Under the pieces are notes generated by a model, which worked only from the letters and a program-made list of their open reading frames with translations, was not told the origin of the DNA and did no database searches. DNA of 64,000 bases from Carettochelys insculpta. Its lineage: Eukaryota; Chordata; Testudines; Carettochelyidae. The stretch covers positions 207,497,501 through 207,561,500 of the forward strand of contig NC_134139.1 in the NCBI RefSeq assembly GCF_033958435.1, in the 5' to 3' direction. Positions 11,927 to 22,235 of the stretch are shown piece by piece (position 1 is the stretch's first letter; every line of letters begins with the position of its first letter). A program made the translations under genes and the position numbers.

Positions 11927-12914
11927 GCTGGATATAAGGGCACAGATCTACTGTGGGTGAAATTCACCCCTGGGTGGAGCACCAGGCAGGGGCCTCATTA
12001 TGGCTGTTGTAACAGGTCCCACTTCAGCCCATGGCGCATCATGCAGGGGGTGAATTTCACCTGGGGGACAAATTGATTCTCCTGTAAAATGGGAGCAACA
12101 GTCAGAGGTTGGGCTGTGCAGGTTGCGTAGTGTTTCAGAGGTTCTCTGGTGATGAGCTGACAGTCCTCCCAGGCTCAGTGTGTGTGAGCTGGTTGGGGGA
12201 TGTTGTTCTGCCCGACTGGCATCACAAAAGCCTCGCTGAGTGGAACAAGGTAGTTTTGGATCTAAATGTAGCCTGGGATTTTAACAGCTCTGCCAGTTGT
12301 GGGAGCCCAGTTATCCACCTCCCCATAGTTCTCCAACCTCTTTGTGAGCTCTTCCCAGGGCAGCCAAGGTGTGAGATGAAAGGTTTTTGCGCCCTCTCTG
12401 TTAACTGCCGCTGGGGAGTTTTGTGGTGGGTGGAGGTGGCCAACTGACAGCCGTGGCAGATGCAGCTGTGGTTGGTGCACAGGAGGCAGGCCTGAGTTGA
12501 GAGTGGGTTTGAGCCCAGTGTTGAGCTAAAGGAACATAGTGACCAGCAGCAGTAGAAGGCTATTATCCCCCCAAGGATTAGCCGTTAAAGTGGAATGAAG
12601 TTCACATCCAAATTGTGTTGTGTGCACACATATACACCCTGTTCTCTGCCAGCATCCCTCACCTCCATCTCTAGGAAACCCTGATGAGAGGCTTTCCTGG
12701 GGTGTAGCCTGGCACTAGGGGACCACTAAGCCATCTGTCTCACCAGCTTGGGCCCCTTCTCACAATGGTGATGTTGTGACAAACTGAAGACCCCTCCATG
12801 TCCTGCACTCACACAGCCATCCACAGGCAGGGAAACGTCCACCTCAGTTCCATGGATGTTTCTCCCAGCAACACATGAACCAAGAATAGAAAAGCCAATT
12901 TGGAGCATTGTGAG
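11927..12914. other. No recognised feature
   Basis: Unique-looking sequence with no gene or repeat that I can support. Confidence 0.5.
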
Positions 12915-13493
12915 AAGATCTAGAGAAGTGGTTTTTCCCTCTATTCAGCACTGGTGAGGCCACATCTGGAATATTGCATCCACTTCTGCACCCCCCCCCA
13001 CCCCGTATAAAAAGGATGTGGATTTGCTGGAGCAGGTTCAGCGAAGGGCAACAAAAATGATTAGGGGCTGGAGCACAAGACCTGTGAGGAGAGGCTGAGG
13101 GATTTGGGTTTGTTTAGTTTACATAAGAGAAGACTGAGGGGTGATTTAATAGCAGCCTTCAACTTCCTGAAGGGGAGCTACGAAGAGGAGGGCCAGAAAC
13201 TGTTCTCAGAGGTGTAAGATGGCAGAACAAGGAGCAATGGTCTGAAGTTACAGAGGGAGAGGTGTAGGTTGGATATTAGGAAAAACTACTTCATCAGGAG
13301 GGAGGTGAAGCACTGGAATGTGTTGCCTAGGGAGGTGGTGGATTCTTCATCCCTAGAGGTTTGCAAGTCCCGGCTTGACGTGGTCCTGGCTGGGATGATT
13401 TAGTTGGGGTTGATCCTGCTTTGGGCAGGGGGCTGGACTCCATGACCTCCTGAGGTCCCTTCCAGCCCTGGGATTCTATGATTCTATGATAAT
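12915..13493 (+). mobile_element. CR1 LINE 3' end
   Basis: It starts in TCTAGAGAAGTGGTTTTTCC (the [16 protein letters not shown] coding area) and carries GGATTTGCTGGAGCAGGTTC. It ends with the CR1 signature …CCCTTCCAGCCCTGGGATTC followed by the terminal TATGATTCTATGAT repeat. A C-run near 12994 disrupts the frame. It is 5'-truncated and decayed. Confidence 0.92.
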
Positions 13494-13803
13494 TTTCCCC
13501 CACCCTCAGCTCCCCAGCCCCTCACCCCAGAACTGTACCATCTTGCCCTTCTCAGAAACCCAACAGGGGTACATTTACTATCCCCTCCCTCAGTGTGGAA
13601 AGGACACACACCAGCCTTTGTAACCTGAGGTGAGAATTCCCAAGCACTCCAGGAGAAACTCATGGCTTTGGGAAAAATATCACTCTGGTTTCAGAACTAC
13701 GGAAATGTAGCTGGTGAGGGATTAGAGGCTCAATGGACAGAGATGGATGCCAAAGAACATAAAGTAAATGCATAATCTTAAGTTCTGTAAATTAAATGGT
13801 ATC

Positions 13804-14010
13804 AAAACAAAAACACAGTCCAGTAGCACTTTAAAGACTAATAAAATAATTTATTAGATGGTGAACTTTTGTGGGACAGACCCACTGGGAACAGACCGTC
13901 TGTTCTGGGCTGGCTGTGGTCTGAAGTAGTGGGTCTGTCCCACGAAAGCTCACCACCTAATAAATTATTTTGTTAGTCTTTAAAGAGCTACTGGTCTGTG
14001 TTTTTGTTTC
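13804..14010. mobile_element. Palindromic Penelope-like insert with hammerhead-like core
   Basis: Inverted arms at about 13804-13892 and 13928-14010 surround a short centre. The right arm contains CTGAAGT, then a perfect 5-bp stem (GTGGG at 13929-13933 and CCCAC at 13939-13943), then GAAA (13944-13947). This is the order of a hammerhead ribozyme core (CUGANGA-stem II-GAAA) with the last core A replaced by T. Stem III is not preserved. The block GTTAGTCTTTAAAGAGCTAC links it to the elements at 16273 and 18868. Confidence 0.62.
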
Positions 14011-14668
14011 GATAGCGTATAGACGAACACGCTCTCTCTGTTACTATTCAAAATGAAATGGTGTTTGAATCAAGCAGTGTCTTGCCCTGACATTCAGCAC
14101 AAGGAGGTTACAGACATTGCATACACACACTGGGTCACTCCTTCAGCCAGGGACCACTTCCTCCATTTGAGCTGTGTCCTCCAGGGGTTGAGTGGTGCAG
14201 GGAGTGAGGACAAGCGGTAATGTCCCTTCCCCCAGCTTGCTGTGGATGTAGGGGAGCGGCTTTGCTATGACATGGGCCAAGCCGTTTTCTTTGTCTTTGT
14301 GCCATCTTTGGGGAGTCTCCATTGTTTACAGGCCCTAGGATGATCGTTGGGTGTAGGCATCCCTTTAATGAGCCATCCGCAGCGTCTAGCTGCTCCAACG
14401 TTGCACCACAAAGGCTGGCTGTGGGTTGTCCCACCTTCACCATGTGTTTCACTAACACACTTGCAGCAAAACTTCATCACTCCACATACAGGCGTCACCC
14501 ATGTAATCCAGCCAGGCATCGACGTTCAACAAATCAAGATCTTTAAAAGGAGAATTGACCAAGGCATATGTTGTACAGCACCTATCATCATTATATGGGC
14601 CAGTGGTGAACATGGGGGTTCCAGGGCGCTGTTTTGAGGCACAGCCTCTCTCACAACAGGGCGTTATA

Positions 14669-14833
14669 CCCATGGCTGCAAAAAATTAGAGGGAACGCTG
14701 CCCCCAGCTGCTACTGGCAAGAGAGAAAGGAAGGCAAAGAGCAGAGCAAAAAGAGTCAGCGATTCGAAGTGGAACCAAAAAACCCGACAGCACAGTGGTA
14801 CGGCACTCCCAGAAAGAGGAACGGAAGGGATGG
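14669..14833 (+). repeat. Left arm of a 160-bp inverted repeat
   Basis: It matches the reverse complement of 15178-15345 over about 160 bp at roughly 85% identity. Shared blocks include TTAGAGGGAACGCTGC and GTGGTACGGC.CTCCCAGAAA. The first 30 bp are the end of the hAT-type miniature element that is complete at 15306-15501. Confidence 0.75.
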
Positions 14834-15177
14834 AAGGAAAGCCGGGCCCTTTGCGGCTGCAGTCAGAGAGGCCCATTAGTGCTGTGTATACAATGAACAC
14901 TGTCCCCTTGGAACTGGAGTGAGCGCCCCTAACCCAGGGAATGCATGGTCCATCACTCCCCGCTTGTGAGCAAGCTGCACTCTCTGGCTGTGGGGAGCCT
15001 GAACACCTGGCTTCTGTTCCCAGCTCTGCTAAGCTGAGGGACCTTCTCCAAGCATGTCACAGCTGCCCTTTGGTAGAACGGGGTCGTAACATTCAACATC
15101 AGTTGTGAAACTCTTGAAGCCGTGGCAATGAGATCTGCCTGCAGCAATTTCCAGGGGCCAGCGAGCAGGGCGGTTGC

Positions 15178-15345
15178 CTTCCATTCCTCTTTCTGGGAGC
15201 GCCGTACCACTCTGCTGCTTGGGCTTTTTGGTTCCACTTTGAATCGCTGGCTCTGTTTGCTCCACTATTTGCCTGCCTTTCTCTCTTGCTGGTTAGCCGC
15301 TGCGGCAGCCTTCCCTCTAACTTTTTGCAGCCATGGGCAGAATAA
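15178..15345 (-). repeat. Right arm of a 160-bp inverted repeat
   Basis: Reverse-complement partner of 14669-14833, separated by about 345 bp. It runs into the complete hAT-type element at 15306-15501, so the duplicated segment includes that element's terminus. Confidence 0.75.
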
Positions 15346-15501
15346 ATTTTGCTGTGTGCATCAAGGCATGCTCAGATGTGCACCAGCAATAGAAATACAG
15401 GCTGCCCGTTGTGGTTGTCTGTAGGCTCTCTGCTAATCAGCTGGGCATTGCCTGAATCTCTCCTGAGTGGCCGCCCAAGTGCTCAACTTACGGGGAACAC
15501 G
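15306..15501 (+). mobile_element. hAT-type miniature element
   Basis: The left end CAGCCTTCCCTCTAACTTTT and the body with AATAGAAATACAGGCTGCC, CAGCTGGGCA and CTGAATCTCTCCTGAGTGGC define a family seen about eleven times in this window. The flanking octamers CGCTGCGG and GTCTGTGG agree at only 5 of 8 positions. The family is assigned to hAT from the copy at 41706-41897. Confidence 0.75.
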
Positions 15502-16272
15502 GTCTGTGGCATTGCCCCACTCTGATTGGCTGCCCTTCCTTCTATCTTCCTCACGCATTGGCTGGTTGAGGGGTGATACCAGAAGTCGAAGTCAGAGCTA
15601 GCATGGCCAGGACCACTGGGAGGTGGGCCAGATTCGAATCACTCAACTCTGCAAGATCCCATTGTTGATCCCTTACCCCAACCAGTCCCCTCTGCTCTTT
15701 CCCAGGCGAAGAGACAGGGAAGCAGTTTGACAGCTGCTCAGTGAAAACCCCCTGGGGCTGCCAGGCACCCTGTGCAGTGTGGATCCAGTTAGAAGCCCCA
15801 TGCAGTTAGCCTGGCAGCCACACCAGGCTCATGCGGTGACAGTGAAGCACGAGCTAGCAAAGCGGATGTTTTATGAAACTGTGCTAATGGAACAGTTCCG
15901 CCCTGGGGGACAGATTGTGAGTGATGTGAATCGCTGGCAATTAAAATACCATTTCCTACTAGATTGCTGAAGAATGAAACGGTGTTGGTTGCTAGGCTTC
16001 ATTGTTTTATTTAACATGTCATTTGTAGAGTGCCAGAGGTGGGGATGGTGCTGTGGTCTGGCAAGTCCTGTCATTCGGCATTAGTCAGGTCCTGAGGGTG
16101 CCGGGTGAGAGAGGTCCAACCAGAAGTATAGCATGAGAAAGCCTTCAGTAAAATCATGGGTTGATCAGCACTGACTTCTTCAGAGGAAGGAATAATATGT
16201 CTCCCTTTAGGTCTCCTCCTTATCCCTCCTAGTTAGAAATTGACTTGAACCCTGAAGCACAAAGTTTAAGCT

Positions 16273-16489
16273 ATCAGAGGGGTAGCCGTGTTAGTCTGGA
16301 TTTGTAACAGCAACAAAGGGTCCTGTGGCACCTTATAGACTAACAGAAAAGTTTTGAGCATGAGCTTTCGTGAGCACAGACTCACTTCGTTAGACCAGCA
16401 TCTGATGAAGTGAGTCTGTGCTCACGAAAGCTCATGCTCAAAACTTTTCTGTTAGTCTATAAGGTGCCACAGGACCCTTCGTTGCTGTT
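16273..16489. mobile_element. Penelope-like palindromic insert with hammerhead-ribozyme-like core and 12-bp target duplication
   Basis: Arms of 84 bp (16305-16388 and 16407-16490) are almost perfectly complementary around an 18-bp centre. The right arm holds CTGATGA (16402-16408), stem II GTGAG/CTCAC (16410-16414, 16421-16425), GAAA (16426-16429), a 3-bp stem III closing a TCAT loop (A16429-T16438, G16430-C16437, C16431-G16436), and the cleavage-site C at 16439. This matches a minimal type I hammerhead as reported for Penelope-like retroelements. Stem I is not evident. AAAGTTTAAGCT flanks both sides (16261-16272 and 16490-16501), a perfect 12-bp duplication. The left extension reads GGGGTAGCCGTGTTAGTCTG, a motif I believe is common in turtle DNA. 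Confidence 0.72.
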
Positions 16490-17145
16490 AAAGTTTAAGC
16501 TGTCTTCTGAATGCTTTGTTATCAGTCACAGTAACAAGCCTGGATATACTTGTTATCCACGTAAACTTCCAACTCTTGCCAAGTTCTTGGCCTCTTGCTA
16601 AGTCCCGAGGCAGTGAGTTCCATAGTCTAACAAAAAACTTTTGATGGTATATTTCTCTGGGTCATGATTTGTTTTTCCTAACTTGCATCCATGGTGGCAG
16701 AGCAGGCTTTTTCTCCAAGAGCCTTGATGCTCATTGCCCTGTAGAAACAGCAAGGCTGTTGCTGTTGAGATGTCTTTTCTGAATTTTGTGAGAATAACAG
16801 TCACTTCCTGACTATCACCTCCGCCTGGAAGCGTGGAAAATAATTGTTTCTTTATTGTGTTGCGGGGTGGTCATAAGATCTGGGCCATCTACGCTGGGAT
16901 ATTATTGTTGAGTTGCTCAGGACTAAATAATTTGGGAAGGAAAAAAAAATCTTCCACCTTGCAACATTTCTTTCAAAAAGAAATGAAGCAACTGACACAT
17001 CCCTTGCGAATTGGCCTAGGGGCCAAGGGAGATCTGACTCTGAGCCTTCAAACCTGGGCAGCGTTCACATGCCTCAGAGTGTGTTAAAAAATCCAGGTGT
17101 CTAACTTTCTGACTAACTTTTATCTCCTGGTTGCCGCAGATTCTC

Positions 17146-17457
17146 CAGCTTGAACCTCTGTGATCTGGCACCCTTGGGACCTGACATGTGCCTAATGAGA
17201 AAATTTGCCAGACCATGGGAGGTCAATATTGTGTAGCACATTCCCAACACTTCCACTGTTGAGTGGGCTCTTAGAAGACACTTGAGATAATTTACAGCGA
17301 AATAACAGCACAGAACACTGAAAGCCAGGACTGGTGCCTGGAAACAAGCTTTATGGGGCCATGGGAAACTGGGCCACACCCATAATAAGTGGTCATCCGT
17401 CTGACTAAAATCCCGCCAGGTTACAAATGTTGGCAGACTAGAGAGGTTCAACCTGTA
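17146..17457. mobile_element. Short inverted-repeat DNA transposon (TTGAACCTCTCTAATCCGGCA family), copy 1
   Basis: The left end TTGAACCTCTGTGATCTGGC pairs with the right end AGACTAGAGAGGTTCAACCT. The body aligns with 49156-49484 (for example GGGCTCTTAGAAGACA and CAACACTTCCACTGTTGA). The terminal TA suggests a Tc1/mariner-type target duplication, but the superfamily is inferred. Confidence 0.68.
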
Positions 17458-17996
17458 CAGAACAGGGATGATTCCAGCAGGCACCTCTCGGCCCGTTTCC
17501 TAATGATCTGCTCCTCGGTATTATGATTTCTGTGGCTTACCGCAAACAGCCTCCCATTCACCTTTGCTAATGTCAGACAAGTGCTCTTTTCTCCTGGCTC
17601 CCGCCACCAGGGATAGTTCCTATCTGACACTACCACTGTGATCTCTAGGTCCTTCGGCAGCTGTTGCACACTGCGTTGTATCGTCTCTGTTTTGCATCTG
17701 TTCATAATTTGGACAGGAGACCTTTAAGGCTACACATCCTTGCTTGTGATTCAGTGGCAGGAGACCTTCCTGCTGAGCCAGTACTAAACCAAAGCCTCAG
17801 ATGAGCGTGGGGCGGAGGGGGGCCTGGGGAGGGAAACGGGGTGTTGTGTTTCTCTCCTCTTTCACATGAGACAAGCAAAGTCCTGGCCAATGCGGATAAT
17901 TACAAATTCCTTGGTACTGTTTTTGCAAGGCTAGGTGCATTTTTTCTTGCATCCTGCTGGAATCCCAGGTACTTGCCTCCCTAAATCCCCTTCCAG

Positions 17997-18162
17997 CAGT
18001 GTTTCCTGTAAGCTGTGCACGCGTGCGGCTTCTCAGGATTGATTCCGATGCCACCTAGCTGGTAAGCAGAGTGCCCCTAGCTAGGTTGTTTTTGCTTGTG
18101 TGCACCATGGTGCACACAAAAATTATTCCTCACATGCATGGAGAAGATTAGTGGGAACATTG
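17997..18162 (-). mobile_element. hAT-type miniature element
   Basis: It starts CAGTGTTTCCTGTAAGCTGT and ends ATTAGTGGGAACATTG. The flanking octamers CCTTCCAG and CTTTCCAC agree at 6 of 8 positions, consistent with a decayed 8-bp hAT target duplication. Orientation is opposite to the copy at 15306. Confidence 0.75.
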
Positions 18163-18224
18163 CTTTCCACCACGTGATTCTTCACTTCTTCCCTCAAACT
18201 CTCCTATTGTGTTACCGTGCATTG

Positions 18225-18275
18225 TTAAATGGCTGCTGCATTCTTCCCCAGAAGTGGTTGCATTTGAAAGTGGGG
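18225..18275. repeat. Shared short repeat AGAAGTGGYTGCATTT
   Basis: CCCCAGAAGTGGTTGCATTT recurs with small changes at 28271-28295, 55238-55260, 53266-53290 (reverse) and 56592-56617. At some sites a GTRCCGTACA-like block lies about 40 bp away. It is an old interspersed repeat that I cannot name. Confidence 0.5.
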
Positions 18276-18867
18276 GAGTTAGTGATTTCAGTAAATGCTT
18301 CAGGACCAAGGACAGAGCTTTCAGGACCCCAACCATAGAAGAGAAAATGACACCATCTCATTACACAGCTGAGGTTCTGATCCGAGAGGGATCTTCAGTC
18401 CGGCATACAAAAGGTCCTGCATCTAATCATTCAACACTGAAACTAGGCAAATTCAAAGTAGAAATAAGCCACATTTTAGCTGGCCTGGAACAGCTTACCT
18501 AGGGAAGTGCCAGGTTCTCTGTCTCACAAAGTCAGGACAAAAACAAAGAAATAAAGACATTTCAAAAATCAAACGGAGAGAGAAATCTCTGAGCTGCAAT
18601 TTGCAAATTTGACTCCATTAACCAAGGATTAAATAGAGACTGGGAGTGACTCACAGTTTACAAAGGCAGCTTCTCTGCCCTGGGTGCTAATATCTCCCCA
18701 TTAGACTCTGACAAAGGCTCACATCCTCCTGTCTGATCTGACTTGTTTTTCCCTCTTTTGATACCTACTATTCATAATGGGCCATTTCCACCTTGCTGAA
18801 TAGACCCTGTCAGCTCTGGCCCTCCCTTTTCTGGGACCCCACTCTTTAAATACCCCTCTGAAACCAC

Positions 18868-18963
18868 CCCTTCAACTCATGCATCTGATGAAGAAGGTCT
18901 TTGCCCACGAAAGCTAATGCTCCAAAATATCTGTTAGTCTATAAGGTGCCACTGGACTTCCCT
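18868..18963 (+). mobile_element. Penelope-like fragment with degenerate hammerhead core
   Basis: CTGATGA (18885-18891), GAAA (18909-18912) and a stem III (A-GC-TAAT-GC-T, 18912-18921) followed by C are kept. Stem II (AAGG … CCCAC) has lost two pairs. The TCTGTTAGTCTATAAGGTGC block follows, as at 16449-16466. Confidence 0.6.
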
Positions 18964-19712
18964 TTGAAATCAGTGATTGTTGTTTTCCTCCAATCAACCC
19001 ATAGATCTGCAGGAATACTTAAGCAGCTGGAGAGATTTGCCTCCATGCTCCGCCTTGTTCTGAATTGCTTGCGATGGCTGCCTTCCTACAGTGATTTGTT
19101 TGCAGTTCAGTAATGAGGTTTCCTGAACTCCCAGTGGGCTGGAGAGGATTATAGCTCAGCTGGGACAGTTGAGGAACATTTGTAACTTCCTTGCATGAAC
19201 TGTCCCAGTAGGCCGAGTGCTTGGCTTGCAAAAAACAATCAGCCTCGTGCTAGGGCGAGTGCTGAGAATGAAACCTTATCAGCGCTAGGCCTGTGTTTCG
19301 TGGGGTCTCCTGCTGAAAGTGGCCTTCCTTTGCTCCCTCCTGAGGACTGCAAGTGACTACCCCTTCTGGCCTGGCTTAGATCACTCCTGGCCCATTAACC
19401 TTGCTTGGAAGTGCAGGGACCTGATACAGGAGACAATAAAGCCATTGTTTTCGTCAGCCTCCAGTAAAGATGACATAGGGGGCAGCTTGAGAGAGAGTGC
19501 GTCCGAGTGGTCAGACTGCTGGCCTCATGTTCTAGAGACCACACTCGTTAGCTAATAAATAAATTAGTTAGCATGTAAGGCTGCTTACAGGACTGCTTCT
19601 TATTCATGACAACTACAGTTTCATCCCTTACTCGTCTCTTTCTTAAGCTGGACAGTCCTGGTCTCTCTAGTCTGTCCGGAAGCCATTCTGTACCTGTTGT
19701 CCTTCTCTAAGA

Positions 19713-19899
19713 CAAGGGTCCTTCTAATTTTTCCCATGTGTGGGCAGAATAAATTTTGTCACATGCACCCAGACATGCACAGACGTGCACCACCAATAGA
19801 AACACAGGCTGCAGGCTGCAGGCGCTCTGTTAATCAGCTGGGCAGCACCTGAATCTCTCCTGGGCAGCCGCCCAAGTCCTCAGCCAATAGGAAACACGG
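19713..19899 (+). mobile_element. hAT-type miniature element
   Basis: The body carries GGGCAGAATAAATTTTGTCA, CACCACCAATAGAAACACAG and GCAGCACCTGAATCTCTCCT, the strongest family blocks. Flanking octamers CTCTAAGA and CTCTGAAC agree at 5 of 8 positions. Confidence 0.78.
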
Positions 19900-20107
19900 C
19901 TCTGAACCTGTTCCAGTTCTGCTGTATCCTTTCTGAGTTGGGGTGACTAGAACCATGGACAGTATTCAAGGCCTGGGCACCCCTGGATTGATCTAGTGGC
20001 ATTATAATACTTCCTGTCTTATTTTCTTTCCCTTTCCAAATGGTCTTTAACACTTCCAAGGCCTTCCCCCCTCTCTCTCCACTCACCTTTTGTCTGCCTT
20101 AGCTCTT

Positions 20108-20296
20108 CAGTGTTTCCTGTAAACTGTGTGCTTGGGTCGTCACCCAGGAGAGAGTCAGACGCTGCCCAGCTGATGAGAAGAGTGCTCACAGCTGGCAGCA
20201 AGTGTTTCTATGGGTGGTGTACATCTACACATACCTTGGTGCACATAACAAAATTGATTCCACCCATGGATGGAAAAAAATTGGTGGGAACACTTG
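20108..20296 (-). mobile_element. hAT-type miniature element 180 bp upstream of an exon
   Basis: It starts CAGTGTTTCCTGTAAACTGT and ends ATTGGTGGGAACACTTG, in reverse to 19713-19899. The two copies face each other about 210 bp apart and could pair in the pre-mRNA just before the 20479 acceptor. Confidence 0.78.
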
Positions 20297-20478
20297 GCAC
20301 GGGGGGGTGGAAAGGGGCAGAATCTCTGTCTGTGTCCTGCGCCAGTCGCTGGTCTCAGCTGCAGCCTTTGGGAGCTACGGGAACACAGAGGAATGTTGCT
20401 GATTTGCACCAGCTGAGGAGCTGACTCCTATGGGTGTAACTCCCTTACCCCCGTCTAACCTCTCCCCTTTTCCCACAG

Positions 20479-20567
20479 ACCTTCCGATGGCCAATCGCCA
20501 CCAATATCGACGGCAACGAGATGCTGGAGATACAAGTGTTCAACTACAGCAAAGTCTTTACCAACAG
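20479..20567 (+). CDS. OTOF: Otoferlin-type ferlin, coding exon 1 of 4 seen here (C2A domain)
   Basis: This is an 89-bp internal exon between a pyrimidine-rich acceptor (…tttcccacag) and a donor (gtgagc). It enters in phase 0 and leaves two bases (AG) of a split codon. It encodes 29 residues, including [20 protein letters not shown] and FNYSKVFTN. This is the middle of the otoferlin C2A domain: human otoferlin as I know it reads [20 protein letters not shown] here. Otoferlin is a tail-anchored multi-C2 membrane protein needed for calcium-triggered vesicle fusion and replenishment at inner hair cell ribbon synapses. Its C2A is reported not to bind calcium. The exon joins in frame to 48713 across a 28-kb intron. 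Identity to mammalian OTOF is high but not near-complete, so a reptilian otoferlin paralogue is the main alternative. FER1L4 as I remember it fits less well. The earlier exons were not found. Confidence 0.85.
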
Positions 20568-22161
20568 GTGAGCCCCAGTTCTCTCTCCCCACGTCCGGGC
20601 CAGGCAATCAGTGCCACAGACACGGCCCTAGAAGCCAGCGCGTAACCCAGCCCCACTCCCCTCCCCTCTTCCCGGTGCTCTCAAGGTTCTTCAGAGCCCC
20701 CCCGGCAAGTCTTGACTTGTCTCAAGAGAGGATCTGGACAGGTGGTTCCCCGGGCAGGGGTGTGAAATATGAACGGCTTTAAACTATCAAATAGGACCTG
20801 ACTCGGCCTCGTGCTCCTTGGGAGCCTTGTGCAACCAAAGGGGTGTTTCAGTTGGGTAGAGGTGGTGCTAATCGTTGGGGGCCCTGAGCAGGAATGCACT
20901 GGGCCCACACAACACACGCTAATAAATAAAGTGTGTCGGGGGGCGTATCTTGAGCAGCTCGAGGCCCTTATCTGCTTGTGTCTGGGGTGGGCTCTCTTCA
21001 GCTGGGCATATATGTTCTGTGTCCACCCTGAGGGCGGAGCCCAACCCCACCCCTGGAGCACTGGAAAATGTCCCTGCTGGCGAGGGGAGGTGGGTTTCGG
21101 GGAGAGCAGGTCACTTACAAGGCTGGTGCGGAGAAGAAGGATGATGCTATGGCAATGAGGGCCAGGCAGGCCTCTTAGTCAGATTAGCTGCCTTTACAGA
21201 CCGGTCTCGTTTTATCGCTGTCTTGAGTACAAGCCCGTCTGTGACTATAGGTACAGGGACCCAATCCTGCCACAGCTGCGCTGCTAACTTCACTGCACCC
21301 AAATGTGACTTGCTTTATGTGCATGTGTGAACCTGTCCTACCACAGAGGCCATCCCCAGCAGCATGCGGGCCTGGCTCGTTCCGAGTCACCTTGGCCCTC
21401 ACACCAGTCCTCAGTCAGCTGCTTGTTGTCTTGGAGAAATCACCTCCATGTAAGAAGACTAGTGAGCGACGTCTCTGTCTGCCACCGCTTTCCTCCAAGA
21501 ATCATTGCACAGCAAAATTAACAGCGCAGCGTTCCTTCAAAGACTGAGCATTTGCTCTCATGCCAAGGGAAAGAACTGGGAAGCCGATGTAGCTGTCTGT
21601 AACAGCACCAGAAGATGGGGAGGAGGCGGCGTTGCAGAGGCTTCTACCAGGGTTTTCTGCTACATAGGGAAGGAAAAGACACTCACTCCCAGAGCCTGGG
21701 ACAAGGAGTTAGAGCTTCTGCCCTGGCTGCTATTATTCAGCTGGCCAGGCTCACGGTTTCACACTCATGCTTCCTCAGAGACAAAGCATGTCGTCCCCTT
21801 TTCTCCACATAAAGCTAATCGCTCACAGGACTGGTTAGCTAAAGCTCTGCCCTGGATTTACTGCGCTCAGAATAAACAGGGCCAAATCCTCAGTGGGTGT
21901 AAACTGATGGACTCCAATGTATCTTCCCCCATTTCCATCTAGGCTCTTTCTGGCAGGGTTCGGGCTGTTCCGATCCCAGGCCTCAGCTGCCCCCTGACAG
22001 GACCATGGGGTCGGCACAGGGCTGCTCAGAGGAAGTCATTTGCAGTGGGCACCAACGAGAAGTTCTGGGGGTCTTACACAACCCAGGAGCTGTGCTCAGA
22101 CAGCATGAGGCCAGCAGGGACCACTGGGTCGTCTGGTCTGACCTCCTGTGTGCATCGCTGC
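20568..22161. other. Intron, no recognised feature
   Basis: Start of the 28-kb intron. Nothing beyond GC-rich unique-looking sequence. Confidence 0.5.
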
Positions 22162-22235
22162 CAGGGTCCCTCTATTTTTTTTCCATCCATAGGTAGAATA
22201 GACTTTTTCTGTGCTCCAAGGCACATCGGCTGCAG
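22162..22235 (+). mobile_element. hAT-type miniature element, truncated
   Basis: CAGGGTCCCTCTATTTTTTT, then CCATCCATAGGTAGAATAGA, then CTCCAAGGCACAT match the first third of the family. The rest is missing. Confidence 0.65.

Noticed and set aside
19497..19560. tRNA-like GTCCGAGTGGTC stretch
   Set aside because: It resembles the start of a Leu/Ser tRNA, but no B box or cloverleaf follows. It is probably a worn SINE piece.
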